A stretch of DNA of 64,000 nucleotides from contig JAINUG010000005.1 of assembly GCA_029706075.1 (NCBI GenBank), positions 7,553,001 to 7,617,000 on the forward strand, written 5' to 3'. This DNA is from Aldrovandia affinis (taxonomy: Eukaryota; Chordata; Actinopteri; Notacanthiformes; Halosauridae). Below the pieces are notes generated by a model that saw nothing but the letters and a program-made list of their open reading frames with translations, searched no databases and was not told the DNA's origin. Position numbers and translations under genes: made by a program. Each line of letters starts with the position of its first letter. The stretch's first letter is position 1. Shown piece by piece: positions 43,669 to 55,015 of this stretch.

Positions 43669-45225
43669 TTGAACGCAAAAGAACTACAAGCATGCTTGAA
43701 GGACATGTTTGAGAAATGGGTCATGCCCAAGCAGAGAACAAAGGGGGAGATTGAGGAGCTGATCTTGGAGCATTTCCTGAAGGCTGTCAATTCCAAAGTC
43801 CAGACCTGTGTTAAAGAACATAACTCCACCTCCTTGAAGCAAGCAGCAGGGCTGGCAGAGAGCTTCATGCCATACCTCCAAGGGTTACCCTCTTGGCTAA
43901 GTCCAGGGGTCCAGCACTTTCTGGTAAGTCTGGGGCAGATTATGATTGTGGATTCAAAAGCCCAAACTATGGCTTTAACACTGACACTTACTCTTGACTC
44001 CAAGTAACACACTATCTCTGTCAGAGTCCCAGTAAAAGTTAGGGGAAGAGTCTTCAAGGCTCTAGTTGACTTGAGGAGTAGTCAGACCCTTGCAAGAGAA
44101 CAGTGTCTCGAAGATCACAGTGTGAAGGGCCAGGGTAAGGTTTGTGCATGATGTGTTCATGGGGATGAACAGAAGTAACCAACTGTAGACCTTCCAAAAG
44201 AGACTGAAGGCCAAGTTTATTTACTGACTGGGGGGGTAGTGAATAAGGCCCCATATCCAACTATTATGGAGAGAGATGGTTCTGTGCTGATTAGGGGGTT
44301 AGAGTCTGAGGGTCAAGTTTGGGACAGTAATTCAAAGGCGAGGAAGGGTTTTGTGGTCAGAACAATGACTGTATCAGCAGAGTGGTACCTGGGAACAGCT
44401 TGTAATCCCTGAGTGTTTTGAGGCAAAGAGTGTCATGGTTTACTTACTCCATGCCATGGGTGGGGCATCTTTGTCAGAACAAGACACTTGCTAGAGTGCT
44501 CGTCTCCAACTCCCCACCCCCTGGCTAACTGACTCCATTCCAGCTGACTAACTGAAACTGCGAGCAGCATAAAGGAAATGGAGAAAATCCAAATCCCCTG
44601 TGAGTCCATGAGTCTAGTCTTGTGGTGAACACCTGGAGGTGTCACCTAGCTAAATTTGAGGTTCCCTACCTGGGTTACATGCTGGATGGAGGGATCATCA
44701 AACCACAAGTGGACAAGGTGGAACCAGTCAAGGTGTGTCCACCACCAACTACAAAGAAACAGATGAGGTCTTTCTTGGGTTTAGTGGGGTGGTACCCCCC
44801 AATTCATACCCAACTTTTCTATCCAGGCTGCAGTACTCACCAGCCTAACCTGTAAATCTAATCCCCAAAAAGTTAGTGTGAATTCCACTTGTGAAGCTGC
44901 CTTTCTGGATCTTAAGGGTCATTGGTGCCAGGAGCCTGTGTTAGAGTCCAGACTTTGACTTGCCCTTCACAGTACAGACAGATGACTCTGGGGTTGGTCT
45001 GGGTGCAGTTTTACTGCAGGATGACTGCAAGACTGTAGAACCCTGCAGTATATAAGCCCCAAATTCCCACCAGAGACAAGGTACTCTACTATGGGGAGAG
45101 CCTGGATATTAAATGGGTCTTGGACACTCTTAAATATGACCTCATTGGTAAGGACTTTGTTTTAGAAAAGGACCACTGCACATTACAATGGATCCACCAC
45201 ATGAAAGACAGTTGCACTAGTTTCA
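43669..45225 (+). mobile_element. Ty3/gypsy-type retrotransposon remnant with SCAN-like Gag segment
   Basis: Decayed pieces in order on the + strand. A SCAN-like region lies at 43,669-43,870 (LKDMFEKWVMPKQRTKGEIE, LAESF). A protease-like VKVRGRVFKALVDLRSSQTL at about 44,040-44,095 has the catalytic D-S/T-G degraded to D-L-R. Reverse-transcriptase C-terminal motifs lie at 44,640-44,810 (YLGYMLDGGIIKPQVDKVE, SFLGLVGW). RNase H-like sequence lies at 44,950-45,215 (TDDSGVGLGAV-like, DKVLYYGESLDIKWVLDTLK, DHCTLQWIHHMKD). No LTRs were identified. The central catalytic part of the reverse transcriptase is missing and many stops are present. It resumes after a hAT insertion at 46,870. Confidence 0.75.
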
Positions 45226-45233
45226 CTTAGTGG

Positions 45234-46861
45234 TAGGGCATTCATGACTGCTGCATTTTAGTAGTCATCAACTACTCCCAAAAAAAGTAGTCGATTAATC
45301 GCGGGAGATATCATATTTTTTTCACCCAATAACAATGATCAATTCTCGTCAAAAAGGCCTCAAATACAACCAGTAAAGGGTTAAGTAATGTAGGCGGGAT
45401 CAACCTGGGGGTAGGTGAAATAGCAGAGTCCTTGATTGGCTCTGAGAAGCTGTTTAAAAATGAGCCGTGATGTGATTGGACTAAACCCCCAGCATGCTTG
45501 TCTGAGCTGGAGATACTGTTTGACTACAATAACAACGCTACTGCTTTCTTGCAGGGATAGCGAAAGTGTTTCCTTATCTAAATACCTTAAATTCTGTTTA
45601 TTTAACATGGCATAATGTAGAAAATGATTGTTCAAACAAATCTATGTTCAACAACAACAACCAAAGTTATGTCCACCTTCGCTTGTTAGAAGGCCATCTC
45701 AAAAGCTCTGAATAACCTACTATGATGCATTATGATTAGCCTACATGTTACATGATTAGCAGTTTGAAATATAACTTCGGATATAACTTGTGAAACTACT
45801 GTAGCAATCTTGCCAATAAACACGAATGTCCACAGGTTGCTTAAAGTTTGTGAATGTATTGGTTTATTGAAATAAACATTATTAATAGTGACTGACACAT
45901 TGACACAGCGGAATGAGCTGTAACACTATTCAAATTATTAACATACATTTTACCCAAATGGCTAGTGTAAAGAAAAAAATACAAATGGCTAGTGTAAACA
46001 GAAATGCAAAACTTACCATACTAAAACGCCATAACGAAAGTGCACGGTGGTAAACGTTATTCCACTGTGTGTACACTGTACAGATGGCAAAGTAAAGCAA
46101 AATATGCATCTGCCTAGGGTACTCGCTCTCGCCAAAGTCCTCATTTATGATCCTCGTCCTGCGCTCCTGGTTAGCGTTCAAAAAGATAAGGGCATCAACG
46201 TGAGCTTTCACTTGGGGTACTGGTGGCTGGGATAGCCAGGTAGCTTTTGGCCAGCTTGGCCTGGCGGGGGAACTGCTTCTCATTGCGAATATCCTTCACA
46301 ATGACATTTACTAACAGACCTGTTATTTTCCTTTTTCTGTGGTTGGTAATCGGACGTTTGGAGAATTATCCGATTGTCGTCTGCCTAACGTTACTTTGTT
46401 CACTCTGTTGGCGCTTCTCCTCGCTAACGTTGCCGCTGCTAGTGCTAGCCATAAGCTGGTGTAGCTTTAAATGGTTATGCATAGCGCTGGTACTGTTGTG
46501 GTACTTTAGGGTAGCCTTACATATATTGCAGCTGATGGTTTTATCTGCTCTGGTAAAGTATTTCCACACTGTTGATTGTAGTCGAGCATTGGGACATACA
46601 TCCATGTTTCTTTCTGCCTCTTGCTCTTGTATGTCTGCTGCTTTAGCATCCAGACTGCACAGTGATCTGCATGACAACTATGACTTGTCAACTATGACTT
46701 GTCAACAACTACCCACAGCGCCGCCAGCTGCATATCTGCTGTAGATGCATTGCCACTGCTTTATTACTGCACCGTGCTAAAACCACAGACGAACGATTAG
46801 TCTACAACGATGCACAGTGGTTTTGATAGTTTTGATATTCGACTATTCTGTGAAACCCCTA
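45234..46861 (-). mobile_element. Internally deleted hAT transposon (BED finger and dimerisation remnants)
   Basis: 1,628 bp bounded by TAGGG...CCCTA ends, with CTTAGTGG directly repeated at 45,226-45,233 and 46,862-46,869, an 8-bp hAT target duplication. It splits the RNase H region of the gypsy remnant. On the minus strand an N-terminal frame (46,677-46,366) holds a BED zinc finger (STVWKYFTRADKTISCNICK then HNHLKLHQ). Downstream (about 46,290-45,950) is C-terminal dimerisation sequence (KLAKSYLAIPATSTPSES). The RNase-H-like catalytic core between them is absent. Confidence 0.88.
46366..46677 (-). pseudogene. hAT transposase N-terminal fragment with BED zinc finger
   Basis: An open frame of 103 codons. 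Residues of the BED finger are visible: aromatic W-x-Y-F, C-x2-C (CNICK) and the HNHLKLH histidines. The BED finger binds the transposon ends. Downstream coding is lost within the element, so this is a truncated transposase rather than a host ZBED gene. Confidence 0.72.
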
Positions 46862-46869
46862 CTTAGTGG

Positions 46870-46960
46870 TATCGGTTCCAGGTTAAGTACCGGGCAGGGA
46901 GCCAGAATGTGATTGCTGATGTTTTGTCCCATCACTCAGAGGAATGACAGGCTTGTGGGG
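46870..46960 (+). mobile_element. Gypsy remnant resumed
   Basis: Decodes as RFQVKYRAGSQNVIADVLS, the end of RNase H and the connection to integrase in Ty3/gypsy elements, then stops. It is the continuation of the piece that ends at 45,225. Confidence 0.7.
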
Positions 46961-47479
46961 TTGGGTGTGTGATGATGAGCCATATCGCTCTCATCTCTAT
47001 GTCCATTAATGGTTTGCATGTAGGGAAGTGTACTCGAAGTGCACAGCTCTTGAAAATTTAAATTTAAACTCTTTGATTGAAAATGTACACGTTGTTGATG
47101 AAAAGTAAACTATTGTTAACAGGGTTTGGTATTACCTTATTGATATTTCTTTTCTTTTTTCTTAAAAAATAAATAAAATTGTTTCAGATTTTTTTTTTTC
47201 AGTTTTTCTCCCAAACTGGTCCGGACCAGCCAAAATACGGTGCGTTCGACTGCTATGCTATGCCACCCCCCTGATTGCTATTTCTGATGGTACCTATTGG
47301 AGAAGGCTATTTAAGCCAGTCTGTGTTGATCACTGGGGAAGAATGGTGAGACGGTTGCTGTAGAGCCATGAGGGTTAACTACAGAAGAGACAGGGAGAGA
47401 GGGACATAAACTAAAGGTCTGAAATATGAGGTGGTACTGAGAACTTGGAAGCAGGGCAGCTCCTGGGGAACATAAGCTT

Positions 47480-47990
47480 GAGTTAGTTGCCGGCTTTGTG
47501 GGTAGGTAGAAAGTTTGCTAAGGTGAAGTCGAAGGACTGGAAAGAGGACTGAGAAGTGTCAAACTGAAGGTTGAAGTCACAAGGGGGCAAGAAGCTCCCT
47601 AGTGGACCTGATGGATGATACAAAACAATCATGTGAGCTTTACATGGGAGTCTGAGAGTAACAGGATGAGAGGAGGAGATGACGACGGGATATGATATCA
47701 AAACTCCACAAGGGGGAGATAAGGAGATCAGTGCCTCCACCTCTGCCCGTGGGTCTGGCAGTGTGGGTGGAGGAGGAGAGGGCAGCTATATCCTTTGGGG
47801 TGATCCATGTTTTGCTGAGGATTAAGAAGTGGAGGGAGAGCAAGGGGGCCCAGGCTGAGATGAGATCCACCTTCTGGACCACTGACTTACAGTTACAGAG
47901 ACCTCCTACAGCCACACGATCCACACTAGTGGATCTAGGTGGGTGAACCAGATTGGTGAGGTTGTGGCTACAAGGTTGGGGCAAAATGAC
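47480..47990 (-). mobile_element. L2-like LINE endonuclease fragment
   Basis: Two minus-strand frames decode the apurinic endonuclease region of fish L2/CR1-type elements. These are GGLCNCKSVVQKVDLISA, LHFLILSKTWITPKDIAALS and HTARPTGRGGGTDLLIS (47,984-47,640), then VLYHPSGPLGSFLPPCDFNL and a terminal SFDFTLANF-type stretch (47,740-47,483). The catalytic E in the TETWI motif is changed (SKTWI). It is a broken fragment. Confidence 0.75.
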
Positions 47991-49290
47991 AGCCCAAAGG
48001 TTACACTGCCTTTGGTTGTCTTTTATATGATGGCGGAATGTGAATTCACTCCTTTGATAACACCATTACAGCTCAGCCAAACGGAGGGCACCTTCTGTGA
48101 CCACAGGATATGGAATTAGACAGGTCATATGCATCGATGCACGCATAACCATATTGTAATCATTGCTTTCTCAGATATACAGCTGTATGCCACTCTGTGC
48201 CTTCACTTTTAATTATTAACAGAGTGCAGGCATGTTTTCCTTTTCTAGAATGGACTTTGTCCCCACAGCAGAGTTAAGTGGTTAAGTATGGTTGAATACC
48301 ACATTAAACCAATTAATCTCTCGTGCTGTGGACTGGCAACTTCAAAATGCTACCTTCACACTACTCATTTCTCCATGTTTAAAAGTTCAGCAGCTGGTCA
48401 GCCCAATTGCTTTTTGTATGCATATAGATCCCTCCCCAGTCTGGTCTGGCTACAGTATAAACATATTGTACAAGCTAATGTCATTTTGGCCACTTGCTAC
48501 ATAAAGACTGAGCATATTGCTATTGGTATTGATATATAAATTTGTCTAATAAATACAGTTGGAAAGCACAGCATACATACTGCTTTAACATTATTCAATG
48601 TTTGATGGTACTAGGATTTAAAGGAGCCTTGCTTCAATTTAGATTCACAGTGATTGGTTTATGCATCAAAATGTTGATTCAGGTTGTTTTGTATCATTCT
48701 GATATTTAACAAATCCAGTTTGCAGATTGTTTGCATTCTCAAACATTAACTAATATTTACATTCTAATTCCTTTATTTCATTGCCTGTAATCTGCTTTGT
48801 AAGCATAATGAAGGACCTGCAGAACCTTGGGAAAGTCTTAAACAGAAGAAAGTAGACTTGATGTCAGAAACGAAAGATTTCAAAAGTACCCAGGGCCGCC
48901 AAGATCAAACTTTCTGGCTAAATTCCTGGAATTGTTCAAGGGTATTTCACTATCTTGGTTACAGATGGCTTTGATAGATGTTAAGACCAGTACATCATAA
49001 AAAAGAAAGGCGCTTCACATAGGAGAGTATTTAGTTTGAACAGTCACAAGGGTACACTGTAGTCTTATTTTCACAGTATGGTTAAGAAGAAATTAAGATC
49101 TATAACCACACCCTCCGAAGCGACACTTCAGGTTACTTCTATGAAGTGGGCCACATGTTTGTCCTGTGAAAATGTGTCACACAGGAAGTCGTCCACCTTT
49201 GTAGATACCCACCTTTCTTTGTCAGGGATATGCTGGTGCTTTGCCATCAACTATAAGTAACTATTCTGAGCAAGTGTTAAATCTTTTCAT
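47991..49290. other. Intergenic sequence, unassigned
   Basis: No coding, repeat or RNA gene recognised on either strand. AT-rich with ordinary texture. Confidence 0.35.
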
Positions 49291-49294
49291 TATA

Positions 49295-49960
49295 CAGCAC
49301 TCTCCAAAAGTATTCACACCCTTGTTAAAGATGAGTAAAGAAGGCTGTATAAAACAAAACGATACAGGTAATGAGCGATATTGTATGCTCAAAAAATGTG
49401 GAAATTTAATTATTTTTATACTAATACAATGCTCAAAAAAATGTGTTTAACAAATAATCTTTTCCCCCCCAAAAAATGTAATTATTCATTGTTGATAATT
49501 CACACCCCTTTTTTCATATTATGGTCAGTTAACCATGTCTTGGTTGATATTGAGGTATACTTTGGATCATTGTCTTGCTGAAAAATCCATTTGCAGCCAA
49601 GTTTCAGATATCCACCATCATATTTCACTGTAGGTATTGCGTTCTTTTCAACATAAGCATCCTTCTTCACAACACTGGTGGGCATGGCCAAAAATCTCAA
49701 TTTTTGTCTCTGACCATAACAACCAGTTTGCGAAATTGCAAAAAGTTGGGGCTGAAAGGAACTTAAATTGAATCCCCTGCTTTGCAGCAATGTTAGTTGT
49801 AGTGTCTGTCAATCTATAGCCTGATTTTCCAAGTTCCTCTCAATGAGTGTCATTGTGTTGAGCTCTGCAACATGGTTTTTGAACACGCATCACCCTTTCC
49901 TCATCTATACTCTGATTTTGAGGATAACCCTGGCACTGATGCCTTTTGCATTCCTGCCAG
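49295..49960 (-). mobile_element. Tc1-like relic
   Basis: The left terminus CAGCACTCTCCAAAAGTATT lies next to TA at 49,293-49,294. Minus-strand transposase sequence includes IPTVKYDGGYLKLG, then [20 protein letters not shown], the second catalytic Asp region (49,500-49,790). The right terminus and most of the DNA-binding part were not found; the right limit is approximate. Confidence 0.72.
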
Positions 49961-50254
49961 CTTGCCAGTTGCAGGAGAGAGCAGGTATATCATTTCCAGA
50001 TGGTTGTGTAAAAAGTTTTCTTGGATCACATAATTCAAAAATTCTTCAACATGGTGCCTTCAAAGAAAAATGCGCTCTTGAAGAGCACCTGGAGAGATTC
50101 TCTGAATAAAAAGCATATTTCTAGGGGTAATGCTTGGCTGCACATACAAAGTGTTATCAGACTCCCATGTGAGGACCATCCACTCTGTGTTGAAAATGTC
50201 CAACCTAGCTTTTTCCCTGAGTTCCATTTTCAATGACTCATTGTCTATATAAAC

Positions 50255-50530
50255 TTTTAAAAATAAAGGTACAATTAGGGCACACTTTTATCCCTCAGGG
50301 TACAAATTAATTTGTTACAGTTCATCGTACCTTCAAAGGCACACATAAGATCCTTCAAGATACGGTTTTGTACCTTTTCCCAGTGAAAAAGGTAGAAATT
50401 GAGGAAGGGTACAGATATGACCTTAAGAGATTTGTATGTTTGAGTACAGCGGCATGTTGCATCATAAATAGTTGTGAGTGGCTAGCTTTGTGAGAGGTAC
50501 AAATATCTGTCAGCAGTTTTTGCGGGTTCC
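50255..50530. repeat. Possible MITE with GGTAC-type motifs
   Basis: Inverted GGTACAA/TTGTACC words recur (AAAGGTACAATTAG, GGGTACAAATTAAT, TACGGTTTTGTACCTTTT, GAGGAAGGGTACAGATATG), as in short fish MITEs. Ends and target duplication were not determined. Confidence 0.35.
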
Positions 50531-50699
50531 CTACATTGAATTATGCAATTTAATGATTGGGTGCTAATGTGGGGCACCTGCCACAGGTTAGGTAGTTGGG
50601 GCTGGGCCGTTTTATATAAGCAGCTCACCTGGGGAGAAGGGAAAGAGGAAGAAGAGCCAGGGTGAACAAAGTGGAAGTGGAAGTGGAAGTTGTGTAGGC

Positions 50700-50879
50700 G
50701 CTGTTGTGGCGGTGTTGGTTCTGCCCGCAGTGAGTTTCGAACCGAGGGATCTCTGACGCGACAAGAGAGCGATTAAGCTCGCCGAGCCAAAGACTCAAGT
50801 CCCTAACTCCGGGAACTAATCGTACTCTTATCCACGTCACTCTGCAGCGGGTGCTCACGTGAGCCCATCTGCTACACTC
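50700..50879 (-). repeat. tRNA-derived SINE, copy 1 of a tandem pair
   Basis: On the minus strand it reads GTAGCAGATGGGCTCACGTG...GACTTGAGTCTTTGGCTCGG, with box-A-like GGCTCGGCGAGC and box B GGTTCGAAACTC near its 3' part. It is 97-99% alike by eye to copy 2, which starts 255 bp further on. A diverged copy is at about 8,877-9,010. Confidence 0.75.
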
Positions 50880-50954
50880 TCCCCCTCGAAACTCATGCGG
50901 CAGCAACCACGGCCCAACCGATTGCCATCAGTTGTATTATCCGAGTCACGCGGC

Positions 50955-51136
50955 ACCACTGTGACGGTGTTGGTTCTGCCTGCAGTGAGTTTCGAACCGA
51001 GGGATCTCTGATGCGACAAGAGAGCGATTAAGCTCGCCGAGCCAAAGACTCAAGTCCCTAACTCCGGGAACTAATCGTACTCTTATCCACGTCACTCTGC
51101 AGCGGGTGCTCACGTGAGCCCATCCGCTACACTGTC
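50955..51136 (-). repeat. tRNA-derived SINE, copy 2 of a tandem pair
   Basis: A direct repeat of copy 1 at a 255-bp offset, from GGTGTTGGTTCTGCC to GAGCCCATCCGCTACACT. Only a few base differences are visible, so the tandem duplication is recent. The 75-bp spacer between copies starts CCCCCTCGAAACTCATGCGG. Confidence 0.75.
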
Positions 51137-51169
51137 TTGCAAATTTTAGGAAGTCAATACAAGTTTGAG

Positions 51170-52330
51170 GAAGGAAGTGTTTTGTAGGTCTGACTGTTGT
51201 GGCCCGGCTGAGGTTGGTCAGGAATGACAGGGTCGAGGGAGAGCAGTGAGATGGAGGAAGAGGTTGGTGAGGGTGGAGGTTGGACAAAGGTCATAAAAAA
51301 GAAACAACAAGCTAGTGAGAGTAGTGTAAATGGGCAGGGCTCTGGAAGAGTGCAAGGGTTCCAGGCGAGCGATTCATGGTGAACGTTCGGTTTACTAAGA
51401 AGGGTGAGGGTCCAATGAAGGTAAATCCTTTTCAGCTGACTGAATCCTTGAAGTCCGCTGTTGGACAATTAGCGCATGTAAAAGCACTAGCGAGTGGCTC
51501 ACTTCAGGTGATTTGTTGGTGACTAGTGACTAGTTTCCGAAATGGGGTGAAGAGCGAAAGTTTGGCAGTGCTGTTAACTTTGGATGGAGTTTCACTTCCG
51601 TCCCGGGTTTTTCTGGGCTGTATTAGTTGCCAGGTGCATGGTTTTGTTCGCCCTCCTTTAAGATGTTTTAATAGATTTTCTGGCATTTGTGGTGGATGTC
51701 TTGCATCGTGCTAAGGAGGTCATAAAGCAACTGGATGTCATCCAACTGGTGACCCACTCACCCACCCACATGATAAAGTATTTAGATGTGGATGCTGATC
51801 CCAATCTTTTATTTGGTGTTTTGAAGTGGGTGGGAATACCGGTTTACCAGGAGGCGGGGCCTAGTTCATCAATATCTCTTACAGTGGATTGCGAGGAGAG
51901 TTTCCACAGGTGGGGTTTCTATCCTCTTAGGTAGGGGGGAGGTGAAGAGTAGGATTGGGGATTCTCTGGCAAAAGGAGTGGGATGCAGACAGACAGGGGA
52001 GACATTTGTATGCCATTCAAAGTGGAGCGGGGAAGGGAGGCCCTACATTTGGGAGCAGGCGGGAGGGGGTGTTGTTGGCCAGATTGAGGTTGGTGCATTG
52101 TGGTCTGTGGGCTGGGCTTTTGGTAGTGGGTAAGCACGAGGATGGACTCTGTGATATGTGCAAAGTTCTAGAAACTGTTAAACATGTGCTTCTGAGGTAT
52201 TCTGGTGTTCTGAACTTCCTCTATGCAACTGGTCTGCATGCCAGGGGGTAAAATGTGTTTTGTTTTTGAGATCATAGTGCTGAGGATCTTCCGGACCTGT
52301 GTGAGGCAGTAATACACCTACAAGCGTTCT
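51170..52330 (+). mobile_element. Degenerate LINE (ORF1-like and zinc-knuckle pieces)
   Basis: Short + strand frames in shifting phases. One resembles the ORF1 RNA-binding region of fish LINEs (NPFQLTESLKSAVGQLAHVK, then IKYLDVDADPNLLFGVLKWV). Near 52,140-52,200 is a C-terminal zinc-knuckle pattern (GLCDMCKVLETVKHVLLRYS). Frames are heavily broken and the polymerase body is absent. Family assignment is weak. Confidence 0.4.
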
Positions 52331-53462
52331 AATCTGCCATTAAAAAGTAAACAAAGAAGAAGGGAAACAGAATGGGAATTCAAGATATGTGGGAAGGGTG
52401 TGGCCCCTTTGTTCCTGGTTTGGGAAACTTCCTTTTTTAAATTAAATTAATTAATTAATTTTACTTTTGGTACCTTTGGGGATTTTTTTTTTTCATTTGG
52501 ATTATTAGTGGATATATGTGAATTTTTGTGGGATTGGTGTGATGGTGGGATACCTTCCGGTCGACGGCGGGTACGCGGTGGAGTCCGGAGACCTGGGAGA
52601 GAGAAGGAACACCAGGCAATGTCACTTTCATTTCTGTGGCGGAGTGGCTGTGGAGACTGTGGACAAGCCAAAGCAAACGGGAAGTGAGGAACCGAGGGTA
52701 ACGTTGGAGCTGATTTGGGGGATTTTCTGCTTTACAGATCTGACCGGGGCGAATGGGATGAGAGCTGTTGCGGAGTGGTGAAGGGATCCGTGAATCGGGG
52801 GAACCCCGAGTGGAGGTGGCACCATACCTCTTCGCAGACCAGCCTGGAGTGGCAGCAACCCTTCCCTGTTTTGTTTTTTGTATCAGTCCCCCACCGGCAT
52901 TGCGCCATGGCTGGGGACTGTTCCGTGTTGTGTGTCTGTGGTGTCTGTGGTGGTGGTGGTGGATGGGTGTGGTGTACTATGAATGTAATTTTGTACGTGA
53001 TACAGCAGTTTTTTTTCTCCAAATTAGATTGAGTAAATGCACAAGGTAAACGTGTTGCAACTTGGAGCATATGATGAATTGACTATAAAACAGATACAAA
53101 CACGGGAACGTGAGCTTATTGCTGCTGCTCATACCACTGCCAGCAAACTCCAGGTGTGGCAGAAAAGCTACAGACAGTGGATGGCATTGCAAGCTGTTCT
53201 CTCCCTGCGATGCTGGTGCTCCTCCCCTCTATTGCAACATTATCTAGTGCTGCTTATATTTATTCGTGCCATAATCGTGTAAAATCATGCCTGTGGTTTC
53301 CTGTTGAAAGATAATGATATGCTGTTGCTATATCACTCCCTTTGATAGACTTGTGTGTAGTGTATCATGGTGAAATTCACATTGCTGTAAACACATGGTG
53401 ACAGCTACAAATTCCTGTAACATTAATTTAAAAATAAGATGCACTGCTTTTCACCTGATAGA
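52331..53462. other. Repeat-like sequence, unassigned
   Basis: GC-richer patches (52,540-52,960) with CG-containing words and a short TGG-rich tract, then ordinary sequence. It could be the 3' region of the preceding LINE or an old LTR, but no terminal structure was found. Confidence 0.3.
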
Positions 53463-53464
53463 TA

Positions 53465-53934
53465 CAGTGGAACCTCGGCCCGCGAACGCCCCTACTCACG
53501 AACAAATCGGCCCATGAACACACTTTCCGAACAAATTTTCACTCGGCCCGCGAACAAGCCCTTGGTGCACGAACGCACAAACACACAAACTCGCGGGCTT
53601 CTCGCTGTAGCGCGTCGTGGATAGCGTCAGTTGTGCTTAGTACTCAGCGTTGTTTACATCGTTCGTCATTGTGTTCTCCTTTGATACACGTTCTTTTTGT
53701 GCTATTTCCATTAAATTTGCCCTCATTATGGCTCCCAAGAAAGTGAAAAGTGCTACTGATAGTGGTGTTAAGAAGCCTAAGCGTATTACAGTAGAAACGA
53801 AGAAGGAAATAAGGAATGTTTCTGGGGCTGGAGAACGGATTAATTGGATTTCCATTAATTTCAATGGGAAAAATTATTTCGGTTCGCGAACGGAGTCAAC
53901 GAACGAATTAAGTTCGTGGGCCGAGGTGCCACTG
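53465..53934 (+). mobile_element. 470-bp mini-Tigger (internally deleted pogo-type element)
   Basis: Flanked by TA (53,463-53,464 and 53,935-53,936). Ends read CAGTGGAACCTCGGCCCGCG and, from the other side, CAGTGGCACCTCGGCCCACG, with subterminal CGCGAAC repeats. At 53,728 an ATG opens MAPKKVKSATDSGVKKPKRI, then TVETKKEI, the N-terminal DNA-binding segment of a Tigger transposase. The frame then jumps into 3' non-coding sequence. The rest of the transposase is deleted, so it would need help from a full element. Confidence 0.85.
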
Positions 53935-54186
53935 TATATTGACAAACTGGTTGATTTGTTTTGGGTGTTTTTTGCATCCAACATGTGCAGTGTTTCTACT
54001 CTATGGTCGCTCACTATTTAGAACTGTGGGTCCAACATTGGGGTGGTGTATATGGTTAGTGTGGAAATGCAGACACACTCACACATTCACTAGTCGATAA
54101 GTTCCTTCATGTTTTTGGATTAACCCTGGAGGCGAGCTCATAGCCAACCTCTGGGCCACCTTTATTGTTGTCAGTGATGCCAGATA

Positions 54187-54674
54187 CAGATGACTGCCAA
54201 AATAAAGGAAACACAATCATAAAGTGTCTTAATAAGGTGATGGGCCACCATGAACTAGTGGAGGGATGCAACACCATTCTTCCATGAGAAATTCTATAAT
54301 TTGGTGTTTTGTTGATGGTAGTGGAAAACGCTGTCTCAAGAGCCGTTCCAGAATCTCCCATAAGTGTTCAATTGGGTTGAAATCTGGTGACTGAGATGGC
54401 CATGGCATATGGTTTACATTGTTTTCATGCTCATCAAGCCATTCAATGACCATTTGTGCCCTGTGGATGGGGGCATTGTCATCCAGGAAGAGACCACTCC
54501 TATCAGGATGAAAATGCTTCACTCAGAATGACTGTATTTATTGGCATTTATCTTGCCCTCTAAGGGGTTGAGTGGACCTAAACCATGCCAGAGAAAATGC
54601 ACCCCACATCATAACAGCTGTCAGAACCCGTCATTTACACAAGTCTTTCCTTTATTTTGGGACTTACCTATATG
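54187..54674 (-). mobile_element. Internally deleted DD36E Tc1/mariner element
   Basis: The left end CAGATGACTGCCAAAATAAA follows TA at 54,185-54,186. The right end is the near-complement of this (TCCTTTATTTTGGGACTTAC...). The minus-strand frame 54,522-54,229 has LFLDDNAPIHRAQMVIEWLD and then PSQSPDFNPIEHLWE, with 36 residues between the second catalytic Asp and the Glu. The DNA-binding domain and first Asp are deleted, and the element is under 0.5 kb. Confidence 0.82.
54229..54522 (-). pseudogene. DD36E transposase C-terminal fragment
   Basis: 97 open codons covering the last third of the catalytic domain, ending VHGGPSPY before the stop, a typical C terminus of this group. It is missing the N-terminal two thirds. 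Confidence 0.8.
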
Positions 54675-54839
54675 TATGGCCTGTGCTGGCCTGTGCCATG
54701 CCACTTCCTTCCTGGATACAGCGTGGGAGACTGTAGGTGCTCCTTGGGATGAGGTGTGGCAATACCCCACAAACTGCTGGAGGTGGGTGATGGTATTTTG
54801 GGTAGGTCATGACTCAACCCTCCTGCAGTACACACAAGG

Positions 54840-55015
54840 AAAGTACAAGGCCTTTATGGTAGTGGCTAGATGGAAGCCACTCCTGTGTAAAAGGCATATC
54901 GACCTGGAGTTTCCCAAACAGCACTTAAAGGACTCTAAGAGCATCAGGAAAAAGATTCTCTGGTCTGATGAGACACAAATTGAACTTTTTGGCCTGAATG
55001 CCAAGCGCTACCATA
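54840..55015 (+). mobile_element. Tc1-like fragment, + oriented
   Basis: Decodes as HIDLEFPKQHLKDSKSIRKK then ILWSDETQIELFGLNAKRY, the region around the first catalytic Asp of fish Tc1 transposases. It joins abruptly to an oppositely oriented piece at about 55,015. Confidence 0.75.

Noticed and set aside
46366-46677. BED-finger frame as a host ZBED-type gene
   Set aside because: It lies inside an element with hAT ends and an 8-bp target duplication, and lacks the catalytic part.
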